Positions 1-3,900 of a stretch of DNA of 5,621 nucleotides are shown here, piece after piece. Within the stretch, counting starts at the first letter, position 1, and each line of letters starts with the position of its first letter. The DNA comes from Verrucomicrobia bacterium UBA3841 (lineage in GTDB: Bacteria > Verrucomicrobiota > Kiritimatiellia > RFP12 > UBA1067), in contig DGHT01000063.1 of assembly GCA_002392765.1 (NCBI GenBank), positions 5,421 through 11,041 on the forward strand, in the 5' to 3' direction. The notes beneath the pieces are model-generated. The model had not been told where the DNA came from. It ran no database searches and saw only the letters and a program-made list of their open reading frames with translations. A program made the translations under genes and the position numbers.

Positions 1-93
1 GAGGACCTTGGGGACAATGGGGACTTTGGGGACGATGGGGATGCGCCCTTGTCGCCAAAGTCTCCACCGTCTCCGTTGTCCCCACCCCTGTAC
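1..93 (+). repeat. 9-nt-periodic imperfect hairpin repeat, copy A (upstream of four-helix-bundle gene)
   Basis: Three tandem 9-nt units, GGGGACAAT, GGGGACTTT and GGGGACGAT, run from 10 to 36. They are followed after a short loop by complementary units GTCGCCAAA, GTCTCCACC, GTCTCCGTT and GTCCCCACC from 51 to 86. Positions 9-24 can pair with 69-84 over 16 contiguous positions if two G·U wobbles are allowed. After a 9-nt bulge (60-68), 25-38 pairs imperfectly with 46-59. The structure ends just before the ribosome binding site of the next gene. The 5' limit is uncertain because the window starts there. There is no T-tract, so it does not look like an intrinsic terminator. The same repeat family recurs at 808-902. 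Confidence 0.85.
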
Positions 94-100
94 AGAAAGG
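94..100 (+). promoter_or_regulatory. Ribosome binding site deciding the start at 111
   Basis: AGAAAGG lies 10 nt before ATG 111 and only 4 nt before an in-frame TTG at 105. The spacing favours ATG 111. A similar GAAAGGA sits at the same place relative to the second hairpin and the next gene, so the hairpin-to-RBS arrangement is repeated. Confidence 0.6.
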
Positions 101-110
101 CGGTTTGCTG

Positions 111-788
111 ATGGCTACCCAGATCATATTGCCGCATGGCGGCTACAAGCGGCTGCTGACATACCAGAAGAGCGATGTCATTTTTCAGGGGACTGCTGTG
201 TTCGTGAGGCGGTTCCTCGAGCGCGGCGACCGCACCATCGACCAGATGGTGCAGGCGGCGCGGAGCGGCAAGCAGAACATAATCGAGGGGAGCGAGGCGT
301 CGGCTACAAGCAAGGAAACGGAGCTGAAGCTGACGAATGTCGCGAAGGCGAGCCTTGAGGAGCTTCTTGAAGACTATCTCGACTACCTCAAGACCCGCCG
401 TCTGCCCGAATGGCCGAAGGATTCCGAGAAGGGGCTCGCGGCGCGGCGTCTGGGGCGTGAGGGTACTTGGGAGGCATTTGCGCCGCATCTCGAGAAGAAG
501 GACGACGAAGTCGCGGCCAACCTGATGGTCTCGCTTATCCGCCAGTGCACGTATCTGCTGGCGAAACAGATCGCGCAGCTGGAAGAGGATTTCAAGAAGC
601 ACGGTGGCATAAGGGAGCGGATGTATGCCGCGCGCAGCGAGGCCCGCGGCGAAGACTGGGGCAAGGCGGCGTATTCGCGGCTTGTCGCCGCGCAATCGCT
701 TGACGACCTAACCGCGCGCTACCGCGAGATGTCGGCCGAACTGCGCAGCATGGCCGCAGGAATCAAGAAGAGAAAGGGCTGGGCATGA
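111..788 (+). CDS. Four-helix-bundle protein with suffix domain (S23 / 23S rRNA intervening-sequence protein family)
   Basis: The 225-residue product starts MATQIILPHGGYKRL. Residues about 15-95 match the S23-like four-helix-bundle fold as I know it. The helix-loop-helix core AARSGKQNIIEGSEAS (49-64) carries the family's 'N-I-x-E-G' signature and is followed by TSKETELKLTNVAKASLEEL (66-85). Residues about 137-185, from EVAANLMVSLIRQCTYLL to GGIRERMYAARSEAR, look like the 'four helix bundle suffix domain' found behind this core. A further charged helical tail ends in IKKRKGWA. Family knowledge: relatives are encoded in intervening sequences of some bacterial 23S rRNAs, and Avd of diversity-generating retroelements has the same fold and is basic and oligomeric. 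The biochemical role of stand-alone members is unknown. No reverse transcriptase is visible here. ATG 111 is preferred over TTG 105 on ribosome-binding-site spacing. No signal peptide or membrane segment is seen, so it is probably cytoplasmic. Hairpin repeats flank it on both sides, which suggests it belongs to a repeat-associated unit. Confidence 0.88.
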   Translation: MATQIILPHGGYKRLLTYQKSDVIFQGTAVFVRRFLERGDRTIDQMVQAARSGKQNIIEGSEASATSKETELKLTNVAKASLEELLEDYLDYLKTRRLPEWPKDSEKGLAARRLGREGTWEAFAPHLEKKDDEVAANLMVSLIRQCTYLLAKQIAQLEEDFKKHGGIRERMYAARSEARGEDWGKAAYSRLVAAQSLDDLTARYREMSAELRSMAAGIKKRKGWA

Positions 789-807
789 AGAGGGGAGAAG
801 AGGAAGA

Positions 808-902
808 GGGGACGATGGAGACATTGGGGACTTTGGAGACGGTGGGGACTCGCCAATGTCGCCAAAGTCTCCATCGTCCCCAATGTCCCCGTTGTCCCCG
901 GC
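808..902 (+). repeat. 9-nt-periodic imperfect hairpin repeat, copy B (between the two genes)
   Basis: The left arm has units GGGGACGAT, GGAGACATT, GGGGACTTT and GGAGACGGT, then GGGGACT (808-850). The right arm has GTCGCCAAA, GTCTCCATC, GTCCCCAAT, GTCCCCGTT and GTCCCCGGC (858-902). In the best register found, 808-836 pairs with 853-881, with 26 of 29 positions complementary, the outer 15 perfect, and a 16-nt loop at 837-852. The right arm shares the 17-mer TGTCGCCAAAGTCTCCA with copy A (857-873 versus 50-66). It fills most of the 131-nt gap between the genes. A purine-rich tract (789-807) precedes it. There is no T-run after the stem, so intrinsic termination is unlikely. It ends 2 nt before the next gene's ribosome binding site. 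Confidence 0.88.
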
Positions 903-904
903 CT

Positions 905-911
905 GAAAGGA
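905..911 (+). promoter_or_regulatory. Ribosome binding site for the giant exported protein
   Basis: GAAAGGA lies 8 nt before ATG 920. It supports 920 as the start over an in-frame ATG at 815, which lies inside the hairpin repeat and would put low-complexity repeat peptide in front of a normal signal peptide. No convincing promoter could be picked out between 789 and 905. Confidence 0.65.
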
Positions 912-919
912 ACCGAATT

Positions 920-985
920 ATGAAAAAGAGAATCAAGGCATTCATTGCGGCAACGCTTGCCGCTTGCGCAATCACGGCGGAGGCC
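920..985 (+). other. Signal peptide (type I or lipoprotein, ambiguous)
   Basis: The N-terminus MKKRIKAFIAATLAACAITA has a basic start (KKRIK) and a hydrophobic stretch. It can be read in two ways. AEA before Ala23 is a good signal peptidase I site. LAAC at 13-16 is a good lipobox, which would make Cys16 a lipidated residue. The hydrophobic core before Cys16 is short (about 9 residues), as in many lipoproteins. Export is well supported; the type is not. Confidence 0.8.
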
Positions 986-3900
986 GCTACCGGCAGTTCG
1001 GGGTGGTCCTTCGTCGATACCACGAGCGACGAGCTCAAGATCTCCGACGTGGTAAGCAAGTACTTCGACGGCGAGTACGGCGGGAATGTGGGGCGCAAGT
1101 CCACCTTCCTTAACGGTACGTCTTGCGAAATCGAAATGGACGTGATCGTGGACGACTATTCAAAGGTCGATCATTGGCTCGTGAACGGGCGCGAGGTCAC
1201 GGACCACCTATTTACGTTCGATGTCGGCTCCATCGGGGTAGGCGGCAAGCTCGAAGTCGTCGCCGTCGGAAAGAAGGACGGCGAGCGCTCCAAGCCATTT
1301 CGCGTGAATTTCGACGTTGCGAAGCATGTGGACGATGAGACGCCTGGCCTGTGGACGGCGCGGCCTTCGAACAGCGAGGGAATCGACGAGATCGTCTATA
1401 CTCTGTACGGCGGTTCACCGTCGGTCGCATTCCAGCTGGCACCGGAGCAGACGGGGACTAAGCCGAAAGCATTGTCTTGGCTGCCGGGCGACGAGTGGTC
1501 GCTCGCCCCGAAAATCGAGCTGAAGCTCGAAGTGCGCTCCGACGGGAACGGCAGCTGCACGTTCGGCACCGTGGGCAGCGAACTGGGCACAAGCAGTTCC
1601 GAAGGGACGGCAAGCCACAAGCGGAACCGCCGCGCCGTGGGCAAACTCGCCCGCGTGATGGACAAGGAAGTCGGCATCACCTTCACGGGCGGACCGCTCA
1701 CGATGTCATGGAATCCCCAGAAGAAGAGGTGGGTGGCCGAGGATGTTTCCTTTGGCGGGGAGGTAAGCGGTTCCTTTGGCTTGACACATCACTACCCAAC
1801 TCCCATAGGGCCGATGTTCCTGGAGGGAAAAGTCGAAGCGGCACTGTCCGGCATGTTCAAAATTTCAGGGATCGACAATGGCTGGGGCGGACTTGAAAGT
1901 TCGTTCACGCTCAGCAGCGAGCGTTTGCCGAAGGTGACTGTGGCGGGCGGATACGGCATTAACAACGTTGCAAATGTAAAAGGATCTCTTTCTGGGATGT
2001 CCGTCCTTGAGGCGACGCACAGCAAGGGCGCGTGGACAGATGTCAGATGGGGCCTTAGGGGTTCTGGCGCAATAACGGCGAAGTTCCTTCCTTTCGAGGC
2101 GACGCTCTTTGAGTTGACTTCGGATACGCTCTGGATCATCAACAACAGTTCGCCGAAGTCGATGCGGCTCATGTCGGCGGCGCCGGATGCCGGCCTTGAA
2201 TGGCGGCTTCAGTCCCGCGACTATCTGTCGTCGCCGAAGAATGGGCTGCGGCTCATGTCCGCGCCGGGCGGCACTGATTTCGCGATTGCGGAATCCGGCG
2301 GCTACCCGGAGCCCGCGCCCGCAATGGCGAGCGGCGTGAAGGGCGACGCGCTTGCGTATCTGCGCGACAACGCGGCAAGGTCGTCCGCGAACCGCACGGA
2401 ACTCGTGCTGCGCATCGGCACGAGCAACGAGTGGGGCTCAGTGGAGACCGTATGGGACGACGGTACGGCGGACTTCCTTCCGTCGCTTGCTGCGATGTCT
2501 GACGGCTCTATCGCGGCGGCGTGGATGAACGCCTCGCGCACCTTCACGGACGGCGTGACGGTTGACGAATTCTGCGGCGCCGAGGAGATTGCCGCGGGAA
2601 TCCGCAATGCGTCCACCGGGGCGTGGACGTGCAAGAACCTGACTTCGGACGGCGCGTTCGACTTCTCTCCCGTCGTGCGCGCGGCGGCAAACGGCAAGGT
2701 GCTCGTGGCATGGCTGCGCAACGCCTCCGGGAAGATGACGAGTTCCGCCTCCGAGCCGACTGACATCATGGCGGCTGTCTATTCGGGCGGGGCATGGGGC
2801 GGCGCGACGGCCGTCAAGAGCGGTGTAGGGATCGTGAACGGCTTCGACGTGGCTTTTAACGGCGAGAATGCCGTGCTGGCCTTCTCAAAGGACTCAGACG
2901 GCAACCCGTCCACCGTGGGCGACGCCGAGATGTATGCGGTTCAGCTGTCCGGCGGGTCTTGGGGCGAACCGGCGAAGCTGACGGCGTCAGGCGACGCGGA
3001 CGGCATGCCGCTCGTGCGCGTGGACGGCGCCGGCGGGTTTGCGGTTCTCTGGACGGTGAAAGGCGTGCTGATGGAGACTACGGAATTCGTCATTTCCAAC
3101 GCCGTTGCCGTTGCGGCGGCGGACGGTTGGACGCTTCCCGCAAAACCTGTGATGATTCGGGGAACGGATGGACGCGACGCGCTCGTGTGGAACGACATCT
3201 CGAAGGCGGGCGGCGCGGCGGATGCGCCGACGGCGATGATGTATGACCCTGTATGCGGGGCGTGGGGTGCGCCGGTCAAGCTGTTTGACGACGAACGCAG
3301 GGAGAGCCGTCTTTCCGGCGCAATTGGGATCGACGGCGGACTGCGGATCGGCTACGAATCCGCCTCTGTGACGACGAACGCCGCCGGAGAGATGTTGGTC
3401 GGCACGACGGAGGTCAGGACGAGGTTTGTTCCGGCGCAGTGCGACCTTGCCGTGGAGGAGGACGGCTTCTCGTTCTCGACGGACGAGTTTACGGCCGGCG
3501 AGGAGGTGTCCCTTACGGTGAAGGCCGCAAACCTCGGGTTCTGGCCTGCGACGGGCGCGACGGTAAAGGTGTACGAGGAAAAGGACGACGCGAGGACGGA
3601 ACTTGCCAGCGTCGTGACGAACTTTCCTGGCGGTGGCGTCGTGGCGGTCACTGTGCCGTGGACGGTTGACAACACGCAGACCAACCTAAAGTTCACGGTA
3701 GAGGTCGATTCGGGCGCGAACGGGGAACCTGAAGACGCGAAGGACAATAACGTCTATTCCTGGTTTGCGGGGGTGCCCGATGTATCGTTCGGAACCGTGA
3801 TGGTGAGGAACGAAAGTGCAACGCGGCGGCTCTTGACGGCGAATGTTGTGAACAAGGGGCTTGGGCCGCTACCCGCGGGGGCAAAGGTTGTGTTCCGCAG

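Noticed and set aside
105..110. TTG 105 as start of the four-helix-bundle gene
   Set aside because: It leaves only 4 nt after AGAAAGG. ATG 111 has a more usual codon and spacing, and gives an N-terminus (MATQIILPHGGY) like that of relatives.
8..358. Open frame starting MGTMGTLGTMGM over the first hairpin and into the first gene
   Set aside because: Its start is translation of the 9-nt repeat and the rest is an alternative frame of the four-helix-bundle gene, which has a recognisable family match in its own frame.
808..902. Hairpin B as a rho-independent terminator of the first gene
   Set aside because: The stem is long and GC-rich, but no T-run follows the right arm; the next bases lead straight into a ribosome binding site.
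1..902. CRISPR array or diversity-generating retroelement
   Set aside because: The 9-nt units have no unique spacers. The protein shares the Avd fold, but no reverse transcriptase, template repeat or adenine-biased variable repeat was found.
815..919. In-frame ATG at 815 that would extend the giant protein upstream
   Set aside because: It would encode low-complexity repeat peptide from hairpin B in front of a clear signal peptide. ATG 920 has a good ribosome binding site 8 nt upstream.
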